Source of the DNA: an uncultured Clostridia bacterium
GTDB taxonomy: Bacteria > Bacillota > Clostridia > UBA1381
Assembly: GCA_910579415.1 (NCBI GenBank)
Contig: CAJTUY010000014.1
Location: 10,090-27,698, forward strand
DNA: 17,609 nucleotides
Reading direction: 5' to 3'
The notes below the pieces were generated by a model, which was not told the DNA's origin, did no database searches, and was given only the letters and a program-made list of their open reading frames with translations. This document shows, one piece after another, positions 8,572 through 16,642 of the stretch. Every line of letters starts with the position of its first letter. The first letter of the stretch is position 1. Position numbers and translations under genes: made by a program.

Positions 8572-9102
8572 TTAATTATACATCATTCTGTATATAACCG
8601 CAGCAGCCATCGCACGGGTAAAATTGCCCTTAGGCTCTATTCTGCCATCATCTGTTCCTTGTATCAATCCGCATTCAACAGCTTTCTTTACATATTCATA
8701 AGCCCAGTCAGATATATCGGAAGTATCCGTATATTCAGACAAACCGCTTCCCTGTAAAGACTTATTGTCCATGTCTTCATAAACAAGCATAAGGATTTTA
8801 GCCGCTTCTTCACGGGTTACTTTTACATTCGGGCGGAAGCTTCCGTCCTCATAACCTGACACATATCCTTCATTTACAGCCGCGCTGACATAGTCTGCAA
8901 ACCAATCCTTCTGCGCAACATCCGTAAATTCACCGCTGTATTTTTTCACTTTACCAAATGCGCTTATAATGATTTTCACAAATTCCGCCCTTGTAAGCGG
9001 TCTGTCGGGCTTATATGTATTATCCTCATAACCGTCTAAAACACCATTTTCATGAAGTTCTCCAATATACTTTTCAGCCCAGTGACCTTTTATATCCGAA
9101 AA
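8572..9102 (-). other. Three SLH repeats, cell-wall anchor of the lyase
   Basis: These are lyase residues 1654-1829. Each repeat starts with an aromatic/acidic helix (FSDIKGHWAEKYI, FTDVAQKDWFADYV, YTDTSDISDWAYEYV) and ends with the wall-polymer binding signature (LTRAEF, VTREEA, FTRAMA). SLH triplets bind pyruvylated secondary cell-wall polymer, placing the lyase on the cell surface. Confidence 0.93.
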
Positions 9103-12100
9103 ACTGTTCTTTAAAACAGGTGTATCTGTCGGATTTGGTGTTTGTGACGGCTCTGGCGTATCCGACGGAACAGGCTTTTCAGTTGGTTTTGAAACACTGC
9201 CTCCTCCGCCACCGCCGCCACCGGCAGCAGTAAGCGCTCCGAAAAGCTTGGGAAGAACAAATTCTGCTCCGAGTTTTGATTTTAAAACACAGCCGCCATT
9301 TTTATTCTCACCAGTAACCTCACTGCCAAACATTACCTTACTGTCACCGCTTATAAAATATCCGCCTTCAGACATGTAATAAGGCACTGAAATTGTAATC
9401 TCTTTATCAAAGGTGATACCGTAATCAGCGTTGAATATTACCGACAGTCCCGCTTCACTTTCTTTTACCGAAAAATCCATCTCACCGTTCCAGCCAAGCT
9501 TTCCTTTTACATTGGCACCTTTCGGAATAGCTACCGTAATATTTTTCATGGTTCCGTTTTTCTTTAAAGCAAGCGACGCGGTATAATCGCTGTCAAAAGT
9601 ATAGCTCATATTACTGCCCTTCACCTCAACAGGAAAAATGATTTTATCCGCTTTTAAAATAACTGCATTTCCGTCTGTTTCAAAGCTTCGCAGTATTCCG
9701 TTAAGTGTAACGGAACTTATTTTTTCATCAATATCTATTTTTACGTCTGATGTAAGGCTGTCAGATGTGTCTATGATGAGTTTGTCGCCGATACGGCGGA
9801 CAGCAATATCTTTTATATTTTGTGACGAATGTATAATATTTCTGCCGTCTGTCTTAAGCTCTGAGCCGTTTACCAAAGCGGCATAATTTATTTTTCCGTC
9901 AGCGCCGTCTTCTGCATATATCATATCTGCATTTGTAGTAAAACCGCCAAATTCACGCACTGCGTTTTTACCCTCATGTGAGATATAATACGTACCTGAT
10001 TTTCCGCCGTAGCTGATATTGGCTGCCGATGCGGAATTATCTATACTTCCGTCAACCTCTATTCTATTAAAATCTACTTCAATATTCTCACCGCTCCTGG
10101 TTGGAAATAAAAGAGTATTAAACACTGCATCTCCCTTTATTTCCTTTTCATAGAACGCATATTTTTCAAGTCTGTTTGCTAAGTCTTTATTCTTTATATA
10201 GCTCCTGCCTGTTTTAAGAACGGTATTATCCATATCGGCCTGTAAAATCTGTAAATTAGCAGTTCCGCTAAAATTGGTTTTTACCTTGCCTCTTGTTTTA
10301 TCCAGTTCCATATTGGCTTTATTATCAGGATGCCAGTTCTGACGGTACATATTTTTTTCCGTCTTATCATGAGGCGCAACATAATCCGATACTATCCAAA
10401 ATCCGTTATGAAGGAAAAATACATTCCTCGTATGTCTGAAGCCTGAATATGTTTCGGCAAAGCCTTCAGCCCTGTCAAAAGAATTATTTGCAATAAGCTT
10501 CATACCGTTCTCACCTATGTCGTAGCCCTGCGGTTCCTCATTTATTTCAATTGTATTATGCGCATATGTTTCGGTTCTTACTGTCGTGGCAGGCAGAAGC
10601 GGATTATATCCTCCGCCGTTACCGGCGTCTATAAGCAGCGGTCTGCCGTATGCATAAATATCAAGATGCAGGTCGTCAGGATGACCATGAGAATGTCCCG
10701 TTTCCGCAGTCATATGCGCAAACAGAGAATTTTCAGTCCAGCCGTCACGCATTATCACCGCTTTTTTTACAGGGAAGATAATTGATTTATATTCCTCAGG
10801 CTCTTCCACATCCGTTTTATGACTTTGCCAGCGAATCATGTCATCATCAAAATACTCGCCCAGTGTATACAGCTTATCAAAAGAAGTGCCTCGTCCTCCG
10901 TCACCGTACGGAACCATTTCACCGTCAGGAAAAAAGAAGTTTGCGTAAAATACCGAAAGACGATGAGCCGTATCCTTATACATATCAAGGTCCGTATAAC
11001 CAATCTTTTCAAACAGCTCCACAGCTTCCAGTATTTCATCAATTACTCTGTGCATATATCCTGTGGTAGCCTCCTTATATGCGCCGTCAGCATGAGTAAT
11101 CTTTGTTCCTATTGTTGTATCAAGTCTTGAACGCGCTCTCTCATAATAAGACGCATCGTGAATTTCAGGAAGGTACACCACCAGTCTTGTAAATCCCAAA
11201 TCAGCCGCACACATCTGATTTACCACGCTTGGCGTAGAAGCCGTATCAAAATATTCCATCATCTGATATGAATACTTTATCAGTGTGCAAAATACCTCCG
11301 GCGTCATATATTCACTGTCTATAAGTCCAAAAATCGTTGTAAGCAGGGCAGGCGTCCGCCATGCGCTGTCAAGCGTTCGGGGATAACCCGCTCCCTGACC
11401 TGTATAAATATCTATAATATTTTCAAGAGCGGCAGCAGCATAGTCCTTATTTCCCATACCTAAATATTCTCCGACGAGCGCCACATTATCCTCAAGCCTC
11501 GCCATTGAATTTATCCACTCTGCCTCACTTCCGTAAGGCGCCTTCCAGTCATATATACAATCATTAAAATTAAATGTTCCCGGCGTTATATCGTTCCAGC
11601 ATGCAGTTTTTTCGCTGATATGCGAAGTAAGAGTTGACTGGTAAAGTACCAGCTGCATATTATCACTCTTACCGCCAATCTTTTTTCCGTACAATACAAC
11701 AGTGACTGATTTTATACCATCTTCGCCTTCCAGTTCTGAAGCGTCAAAATTTATAAATGCACGTTTCGTATTGTCGTTAAAAGGATTACCTTCTTCGTGA
11801 ACATACATCAGGTTGTCAAGGCCGTTAACATTTCCGCTGTTTGCCGCGCCTTCAAAATATGTATCCATCTCACACGGAAGAATGTGAACGCCGCTTTTGG
11901 TGACTACTCGCATATAAGGCGCATAATCAGTATCCTTCGTGTAAAAAACACCTGTACTTCCATCCTTTGAACGGTCAAAAATCATATATGATGATGTGAT
12001 ACTGCTGCCTGCCGGCACTTCAATTTCAACCCAGTCCGCATCTTTTTCAAGCTTAAATGTCGCCTTAGGAGTCTGATTTCCGATTATATGCTCCGATGCA

Positions 12101-14061
12101 AGCTTCGTTTCAAGACTTCTGCTGTATATCGCATCTGTTTCATAGCGTAAATTAACATCCCGCTGACGATAATACTTTAGCAGTTCCTCCTTTGCCGCAC
12201 TGTAATTCCCGCGTTTCGCATAATACTCAACACTCTCCAAACCCTCAGTGGTATCATACTGCAAAACGGGAGTAGTATCAAAGCTTCCTATTGCATCATT
12301 CCATTGTCCGAAAAATTCTGTGTCAGAAAGCTTCATCGGGTCTTTAAGCTTCCTGTGACCGTTCACACCGTCAGCTTCCTTTTTCAGTACATTCAGAAGT
12401 ATTGTGAAATTCTCTGATACCGTACTGCCGGAAAGCTTAAGGTTAAGCTCGCACAATTTATCTGTATCCGTATATTCAGGTCTTGTCACGGCAATGTTAC
12501 TGCCGTCTGCTTGTATATTGCCGCTGTCCGATGTCCATTCTGCGACATATCCCCCGCTTTCCTGCGGCAAGCTTAAATCAGAGGTTATTTCAGCCCGTTT
12601 CTCAAAAAAACTGTTTTTGAGTTTACTGTATTCGTCATACAGCTTTGACTGCTCCTCGTCAAGCAGAATAATCTGCGGCGGTTTTTGCGAATCGGATGAG
12701 AAAAATTCCAGTCCGTCGCTGTCTGTTCTTAATCTGAACAAAACATTGCCGTCATCACCACAAATATCCGTGACATCAATATCCATTGCATTTTCACACA
12801 CAAGTTCCGCTTTAATTTCATTATTGAATGTACAGGATAATGTATTGTTTCCGTTTATTTTTTCAATATCTCCGTAAAAATCATTTGCCGCCGATACATA
12901 CACGGTACCGCTCTGAATACCGCTTCTGTTATTGGGATACAAACGCAATATACGTCGTTCGGCGCTTCTCCACTCGTCATTTGCAGATGCGTCAACGGAC
13001 AAATATGCAGTTTTGTCAAGCTCATCAATTCCCGTATCTGCGCAGAAAATACTTTCTTCCTTACCGTTTACCCTATCAGCATAACTTCCGCCGTTTACAT
13101 AAGTATCACCGCTTACGGGAATTATCCCCTTGCGTATTACGCGTACATCAAGTTCGCTTTCATATTCCGCTCCCCTATAAAAAATACGCATGCTGAGCTT
13201 TGCGGTCTTATCCTCTGATTCAGGTCTTTCACATATCCGCGCAATATATCCGCCGTCTTTTTCCTCTATCCTTACCACAGTTTCATCAGAGGATTCCCAC
13301 TCAACCTTACATTCATCTTTAAGCAATTCGGAATTATTCCATTGCGCCGGAAGATAAAAATCCTCTGTCAGCGAGCTTGCGGAAATTGATGAAACAATTT
13401 CCGCCGCTGCCTTTTCCAATATGTAATTTATTTCCGTATAGAATATAAGCTGAGGTTCAAAGCCCTTTGCCTCTTTACTTTTTATGATAGCGTAGTTGTC
13501 ATTGCCCTCTTTTGCCCAAGTTTTAAAAGCGTATACATAATCGTCCTGCGACTTTATATAGTCTGTGACATCAACATAGTTTATCTGCTCGCCGTCGGCT
13601 GCCTTAGGAACATCAAATTCATTATCAAGCCAGTCTGAAAGACTTACTCCACCTTCTCTGATACCCGAAGCTATCGACCATGTTACAGTATTTTCATTAA
13701 AGTATTTATGGTTGCCGTACAGTGGATACACCCTCACTCTGTTTGTATATGCCTGCTTTGAAGCATAATAACGAAAATAAATTTTAGAGGCTGTGTCTGC
13801 CGCGCTTTTAATTTCCGACGCGTCAAAGCGTATCAGTCCGTAACGTCGGCTTCCTTCACGTATATCCGCATTAAGGCTTGTTGACGCGCCGAAGTTCTGG
13901 TCAAGCTGGTCTTTTCTTATAATAGAGTCATCTGTCGGGGTAAGTGTTACCGTAAGTGTATCCTCCGCCGGTTCTTCTGCCGCATTTACAACGCACATTT
14001 GCACGGATACGATAAAAATTACAACGCTTACAAACAACGCTAAATATTTTTTTAACATCAT
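8572..14061 (-). CDS. Giant SLH-anchored heparinase II/III-type polysaccharide lyase with DNRLRE and Ig-like modules
   Basis: This 1829-residue secreted enzyme has a signal peptide ending near VNA27. Modules: DNRLRE 35-208 (VDVTDYIKSQDD), Ig-like 213-311, weaker DNRLRE-like 314-468, Ig-like 472-560, then the lyase. The lyase opens at 574-650 (YYAKRGNYSAAKEELLKYY), is interrupted by binding-type modules at about 660-838, and continues as an alpha/alpha toroid (840-1080) and heparinase II/III-like beta-sandwich (1090-1420). Probable catalytic elements are Asn948, His1004, the GHSHGHPDD motif (1122-1130), Tyr1152 after LLIDAG, and YAHNTIEI (His1168). These match the PL12/15/17/21/33-type fold, which cuts uronic-acid polysaccharides by beta-elimination; the exact family is unresolved. 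A beta-rich tail (1425-1610), eight glycines, a Pro/Thr/Ser linker and three SLH repeats (1654-1829) anchor it to the wall. Tandem ATGs occur at 14061 and 14058; AAGGGGGAA (14066-14074) favours the first. Downstream GH88 supports an unsaturated product. Confidence 0.9.
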   Translation of the reverse strand: MMLKKYLALFVSVVIFIVSVQMCVVNAAEEPAEDTLTVTLTPTDDSIIRKDQLDQNFGASTSLNADIREGSRRYGLIRFDASEIKSAADTASKIYFRYYASKQAYTNRVRVYPLYGNHKYFNENTVTWSIASGIREGGVSLSDWLDNEFDVPKAADGEQINYVDVTDYIKSQDDYVYAFKTWAKEGNDNYAIIKSKEAKGFEPQLIFYTEINYILEKAAAEIVSSISASSLTEDFYLPAQWNNSELLKDECKVEWESSDETVVRIEEKDGGYIARICERPESEDKTAKLSMRIFYRGAEYESELDVRVIRKGIIPVSGDTYVNGGSYADRVNGKEESIFCADTGIDELDKTAYLSVDASANDEWRSAERRILRLYPNNRSGIQSGTVYVSAANDFYGDIEKINGNNTLSCTFNNEIKAELVCENAMDIDVTDICGDDGNVLFRLRTDSDGLEFFSSDSQKPPQIILLDEEQSKLYDEYSKLKNSFFEKRAEITSDLSLPQESGGYVAEWTSDSGNIQADGSNIAVTRPEYTDTDKLCELNLKLSGSTVSENFTILLNVLKKEADGVNGHRKLKDPMKLSDTEFFGQWNDAIGSFDTTPVLQYDTTEGLESVEYYAKRGNYSAAKEELLKYYRQRDVNLRYETDAIYSRSLETKLASEHIIGNQTPKATFKLEKDADWVEIEVPAGSSITSSYMIFDRSKDGSTGVFYTKDTDYAPYMRVVTKSGVHILPCEMDTYFEGAANSGNVNGLDNLMYVHEEGNPFNDNTKRAFINFDASELEGEDGIKSVTVVLYGKKIGGKSDNMQLVLYQSTLTSHISEKTACWNDITPGTFNFNDCIYDWKAPYGSEAEWINSMARLEDNVALVGEYLGMGNKDYAAAALENIIDIYTGQGAGYPRTLDSAWRTPALLTTIFGLIDSEYMTPEVFCTLIKYSYQMMEYFDTASTPSVVNQMCAADLGFTRLVVYLPEIHDASYYERARSRLDTTIGTKITHADGAYKEATTGYMHRVIDEILEAVELFEKIGYTDLDMYKDTAHRLSVFYANFFFPDGEMVPYGDGGRGTSFDKLYTLGEYFDDDMIRWQSHKTDVEEPEEYKSIIFPVKKAVIMRDGWTENSLFAHMTAETGHSHGHPDDLHLDIYAYGRPLLIDAGNGGGYNPLLPATTVRTETYAHNTIEINEEPQGYDIGENGMKLIANNSFDRAEGFAETYSGFRHTRNVFFLHNGFWIVSDYVAPHDKTEKNMYRQNWHPDNKANMELDKTRGKVKTNFSGTANLQILQADMDNTVLKTGRSYIKNKDLANRLEKYAFYEKEIKGDAVFNTLLFPTRSGENIEVDFNRIEVDGSIDNSASAANISYGGKSGTYYISHEGKNAVREFGGFTTNADMIYAEDGADGKINYAALVNGSELKTDGRNIIHSSQNIKDIAVRRIGDKLIIDTSDSLTSDVKIDIDEKISSVTLNGILRSFETDGNAVILKADKIIFPVEVKGSNMSYTFDSDYTASLALKKNGTMKNITVAIPKGANVKGKLGWNGEMDFSVKESEAGLSVIFNADYGITFDKEITISVPYYMSEGGYFISGDSKVMFGSEVTGENKNGGCVLKSKLGAEFVLPKLFGALTAAGGGGGGGGSVSKPTEKPVPSDTPEPSQTPNPTDTPVLKNSFSDIKGHWAEKYIGELHENGVLDGYEDNTYKPDRPLTRAEFVKIIISAFGKVKKYSGEFTDVAQKDWFADYVSAAVNEGYVSGYEDGSFRPNVKVTREEAAKILMLVYEDMDNKSLQGSGLSEYTDTSDISDWAYEYVKKAVECGLIQGTDDGRIEPKGNFTRAMAAAVIYRMMYN
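9199..9222 (-). repeat. Eight-glycine run before the SLH linker of the lyase
   Basis: The codons here are all GGN and encode eight consecutive glycines (residues 1614-1621), followed by a Pro/Thr/Ser/Glu-rich linker. The run joins the last beta-rich domain to the SLH anchor. A seven-glycine run sits in the same place in the other SLH protein. Confidence 0.9.
11548..12084 (-). other. Binding-type module(s) nested inside the lyase catalytic region
   Basis: This encodes lyase residues about 660-838, between the N-terminal lyase segment (YYAKRGNYSAAKEELLKYY) and the toroid. The second half (from residue 724: DTYFEGAANSGN, then AFINFDASELEGEDGIKSV and CWNDITPGTFNFND) has the order of strands seen in the DNRLRE domains elsewhere in the window (RFDAS, VTW). 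The first half (ADWVEIEVPAGSSITSSYMI) resembles the tail of such a domain. Borders are by eye. Confidence 0.6.
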
Positions 14062-14065
14062 GCTT

Positions 14066-14085
14066 TTCCCCCTTGCATCCGGGAA
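14066..14085 (-). promoter_or_regulatory. Possible small hairpin covering the lyase ribosome binding site
   Basis: On the mRNA, TTCCC (14081-14085) can pair with GGGAA (14066-14070), which belongs to the G-rich ribosome site of the lyase gene; the loop is 10 bases. Five base pairs is weak, so this is only a candidate for translational damping. Confidence 0.25.
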
Positions 14086-14101
14086 TTATTAAGTTATAGA
14101 T

Positions 14102-15715
14102 TTAGTTTGCTTCCGCACGGTCATATGCCTGCTGAATAGTTTCAACAACCCTATCTATACCCATTTTCTTTATTTCTTCAATAAATCCGTCATAGCTCGA
14201 CATAGGCTCCTTGCCTACAATTATCTTACTCTGCATTTCCGCAACATAAGTGCTTATTTCATTTTTCAGATTATTTGAATACTCAAGCTCGGACTGGTCA
14301 TATTTCAGCGTAGGAATAGTTCTTCCGGTATCGCCCTTTTTCCATACGTCTATTGCATTTTTCTGACTTCCTGTCATAAACTGGTCAAAGTAATATATAC
14401 TTTGCTCCATCGCATAGTTGCCCGGTATTGCATACCTTGAAAGCGCCTCAGATACCGACAGTCCGTTCGGATTTTTCATGATTTGCTGTGTATATGTCGG
14501 AATACCGTCCTCCATTGTATAACTGTCACCCTCAATACCAAAGTTAAACAGAAGGTGTCCGTCCTTGCCATAGGCATAATTACACCACTTTGCAGCTATG
14601 TCAGGATGCTGGCAGTTTGAAGTTATTGCTATTCCGATATTGGTAACATTATCTATATATTTCGACGGCATAGCATATCCTGCTTTATTAGCATCTTTTG
14701 AAAGCCACGGAAGTCCTATAATCGAAAAATCAGGGTTGATTGAGGACATAGCCGCCTCAAGTGTTCCGAGAGTTCCTGCCGCACGTCCGTACCATACTCC
14801 CGCAAGCTCATTAACCGCTTTTGACCTGAACTGTGTTGTATCGCAGGTCAGATAGTCTGCGTCTATAAGTCCCTCGTTATACCACTTTGCCATAGTTTCA
14901 AGAAACTCTTTATACTCAGGCTGAAGCCAGCCGCATTTAACCTGGCCGTTTTCCTGATAAAATGCATCTATGCCGAACCAGTTCATTGCATGGTCCATAA
15001 ACGGAAGCTTCTTATCAGATATAATAGGAGTTTCGTCCTGTATACCGTTTCCGTTAGGGTCATTTTCCTTAAATGCCTTCAAAATCTTATACATATCATC
15101 AACCGTCTGCGGTATCTCTAAATTCAGCTTTTCAAGCCAGTCCCTGCGTATCTGGAAGCCCTCAAACACTCTAAGCTCCATCTCGGGACGGATAAACGGA
15201 TACAGATAAATGTGCTTATCAACATCAAGCATATTATCAAGTATAGACTTATCCTTTTTAAGTACATTCAGGAAATCAGGCGAGTTTTCCATAATTAAAT
15301 CATCAAGCGCAATAAGCTGTCCGTCCATTGCATACTTATATGTTCCGCCGAAATTATCCCAGTTGGTTAAAATCATATCCGGCAGGTTGTTTGATGCGAA
15401 CAAAAGACTCAGCTTTTCCTCTGAAACAGTCTGATATTCAATCTGTACACCTGTTCTGCGCTCAAGCTCTTTAAATGCTTCAATATCGCCAAGTCCGAAT
15501 GTCTGACCGGCAGATGTTACCGAAATTGTAGACGCCACTGTCATCTTTACGGGTGTTTCCACTATCGGCATAGTTACCTCAGCAGGCTGGGCGTTCATAA
15601 GTTTCTCAACATTTCCGCTGCCGCTGTTCTTTGTTCCGCTTCCTCCGGTACAGCCTGCCGATGCCGTTACCACCGCAGCACATACACACAATGCAATAAT
15701 TTTTCTTGTTTTCAT
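14102..15715 (-). CDS. ABC importer substrate-binding lipoprotein (family 1, LplA/AlgQ-like)
   Basis: This 537-residue extracellular oligosaccharide-binding protein is made as a lipoprotein: a positively charged start, a hydrophobic stretch, and lipobox SAGC with lipidation at Cys22, followed by a Gly/Ser-rich tether. Its size and content (DMILTNWDNFGGTYKYAMDG near 113-132, QIRRDWLEKLNLEIPQTVDD near 188-207, WYGRAAG further on) fit the large LplA/LipO/AlgQ group of CUT1 binding proteins. At 219-228 the sequence DPNGNGIQDE has the spacing of the calcium-binding loop known in Sphingomonas AlgQ2 and in Streptobacillus glycosaminoglycan-binding Smon0123. It lies directly downstream of its two permeases and upstream of the lyase, so it should capture the lyase products at the membrane. 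ACGGAGGTAA at 15721-15730 sets the ATG at 15715. The ligand is inferred from context only. Confidence 0.93.
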   Translation of the reverse strand: MKTRKIIALCVCAAVVTASAGCTGGSGTKNSGSGNVEKLMNAQPAEVTMPIVETPVKMTVASTISVTSAGQTFGLGDIEAFKELERRTGVQIEYQTVSEEKLSLLFASNNLPDMILTNWDNFGGTYKYAMDGQLIALDDLIMENSPDFLNVLKKDKSILDNMLDVDKHIYLYPFIRPEMELRVFEGFQIRRDWLEKLNLEIPQTVDDMYKILKAFKENDPNGNGIQDETPIISDKKLPFMDHAMNWFGIDAFYQENGQVKCGWLQPEYKEFLETMAKWYNEGLIDADYLTCDTTQFRSKAVNELAGVWYGRAAGTLGTLEAAMSSINPDFSIIGLPWLSKDANKAGYAMPSKYIDNVTNIGIAITSNCQHPDIAAKWCNYAYGKDGHLLFNFGIEGDSYTMEDGIPTYTQQIMKNPNGLSVSEALSRYAIPGNYAMEQSIYYFDQFMTGSQKNAIDVWKKGDTGRTIPTLKYDQSELEYSNNLKNEISTYVAEMQSKIIVGKEPMSSYDGFIEEIKKMGIDRVVETIQQAYDRAEAN

Positions 15716-15737
15716 TGAAATTACCTCCGTTCTTTAT

Positions 15738-15749
15738 AATAAATTTATT
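15738..15749. other. 12-bp perfect AT-only palindrome between permease and binding-protein genes
   Basis: AATAAATTTATT is its own reverse complement. It starts directly after the stop codon of the second permease, in the 34-base gap before the binding-protein gene. It could be an RNA processing point or part of a weak internal promoter (TATAAA-like bases follow on the coding strand), or simply AT-rich spacer. Confidence 0.4.
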
Positions 15750-16628
15750 TTAACCCTTAACTGCGCCCACCATGACGCCTTTTACAAAATGCTTCTGCAC
15801 AAACGGATATACAAACAATATAGGCACTGTTGCAACCACGATTGTGGCATATTTTATACTCTCAGCCAACGGCATTTTATCAGCTGCAAAATCCTGCGAC
15901 GCCGCGCTTACTTCATTTAAAATCAGTATTTCTCTCAGGAAAAGCTGTATCGGATATTTACCTCTGTCCGAAAGATATATCATTTCATTAAACCATGAAT
16001 TCCAGTGACTTACCGCATAATACAAACCGAGTACCGCTATTATCGGACCCGCAAGCGGTATCATTATTTCGAACAGAATTCGTATTTCACCTGCCCCGTC
16101 CACTCTTGCCGCTTCCTCCAGCGATTGCGGAATTGTGGAAAAATATGTTCTCGCCATTATCAGGTTATATGTATTTACCGCAGTCACAAGAATTATTCCC
16201 ACTCTTGCATCAAGAAGGTTAAGTCCCTTCATAACCAGATACAGTGGTATCATTCCGCCGCTTATAAACATCGTAAGAGTTACAAACAGATTTAAAAACC
16301 TTTTTAGCGTAAGCTTCTGTCTTGAAAGCACATACGCTCCTATAAGTGTAAGAAACAAATTCAGCAGAGTACCTGCAATAACATAGAAAAACGTGTTTAA
16401 ATAACCTGAAAATATTTCGTGATTTGCAAATACCGACTTATATGCTCCGAACTGTATTCCCTTAGGCCACAGCATAAAGCCTCCCGCAGCCGCAAGAGCG
16501 GTAGGGTCGCTGAGTGAAGCCACCATACAATAATATATCGGGTAAAGACATATAAGCGCAATAAACAATAGTACAATTACATTGAATGTATCAAATATGA
16601 CATTACCAACCGTTAATTTTCTTTTCAT
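15750..16628 (-). CDS. ABC carbohydrate permease, CUT1 family, second subunit (LplC/YtcP/AlgM2-like)
   Basis: This is a 292-residue integral membrane protein with about six hydrophobic segments (near residues 10-35, 73-98, 108-133, 140-160, 187-208 and 260-280). The cytoplasmic EAA loop, LEEAARVDGAGEIRILFEIM (from 170), is the contact with the ATPase and identifies a sugar permease of the MalG type. It ends in VMVGAVKG, a common LplC-type C-terminus. It works with the permease encoded just upstream and the lipoprotein downstream. No ATP-binding subunit is encoded in the window; Gram-positive CUT1 systems of this group usually borrow a shared MsmX-type ATPase. A GTG at 16649 could extend the frame into the preceding gene, but ATG at 16628 is preferred because GGGGAGG (16637-16643) is 8 nt upstream of it. 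That site also touches the stop of the preceding gene, which suggests coupled translation. Confidence 0.94.
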   Translation of the reverse strand: MKRKLTVGNVIFDTFNVIVLLFIALICLYPIYYCMVASLSDPTALAAAGGFMLWPKGIQFGAYKSVFANHEIFSGYLNTFFYVIAGTLLNLFLTLIGAYVLSRQKLTLKRFLNLFVTLTMFISGGMIPLYLVMKGLNLLDARVGIILVTAVNTYNLIMARTYFSTIPQSLEEAARVDGAGEIRILFEIMIPLAGPIIAVLGLYYAVSHWNSWFNEMIYLSDRGKYPIQLFLREILILNEVSAASQDFAADKMPLAESIKYATIVVATVPILFVYPFVQKHFVKGVMVGAVKG

Positions 16629-16642
16629 TTTCTCTGCCTCCC

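Noticed and set aside
8572..8640. Loss of the Glu in the last SLH motif (TRAMA) as a defect
   Set aside because: Third SLH repeats with TRAM are common in Firmicutes, so this is ordinary variation.
12404..12877. 157-codon open frame on the plus strand
   Set aside because: Antisense to the lyase gene; low-complexity Ser/Leu composition and no ribosome site or motif.
8572..14061. Naming the large lyase a heparin or heparan sulfate lyase
   Set aside because: The fold and motifs indicate the heparinase II/III superfamily, which also includes alginate, gellan and hyaluronan lyases; with no sulfatase nearby the specific substrate cannot be claimed.
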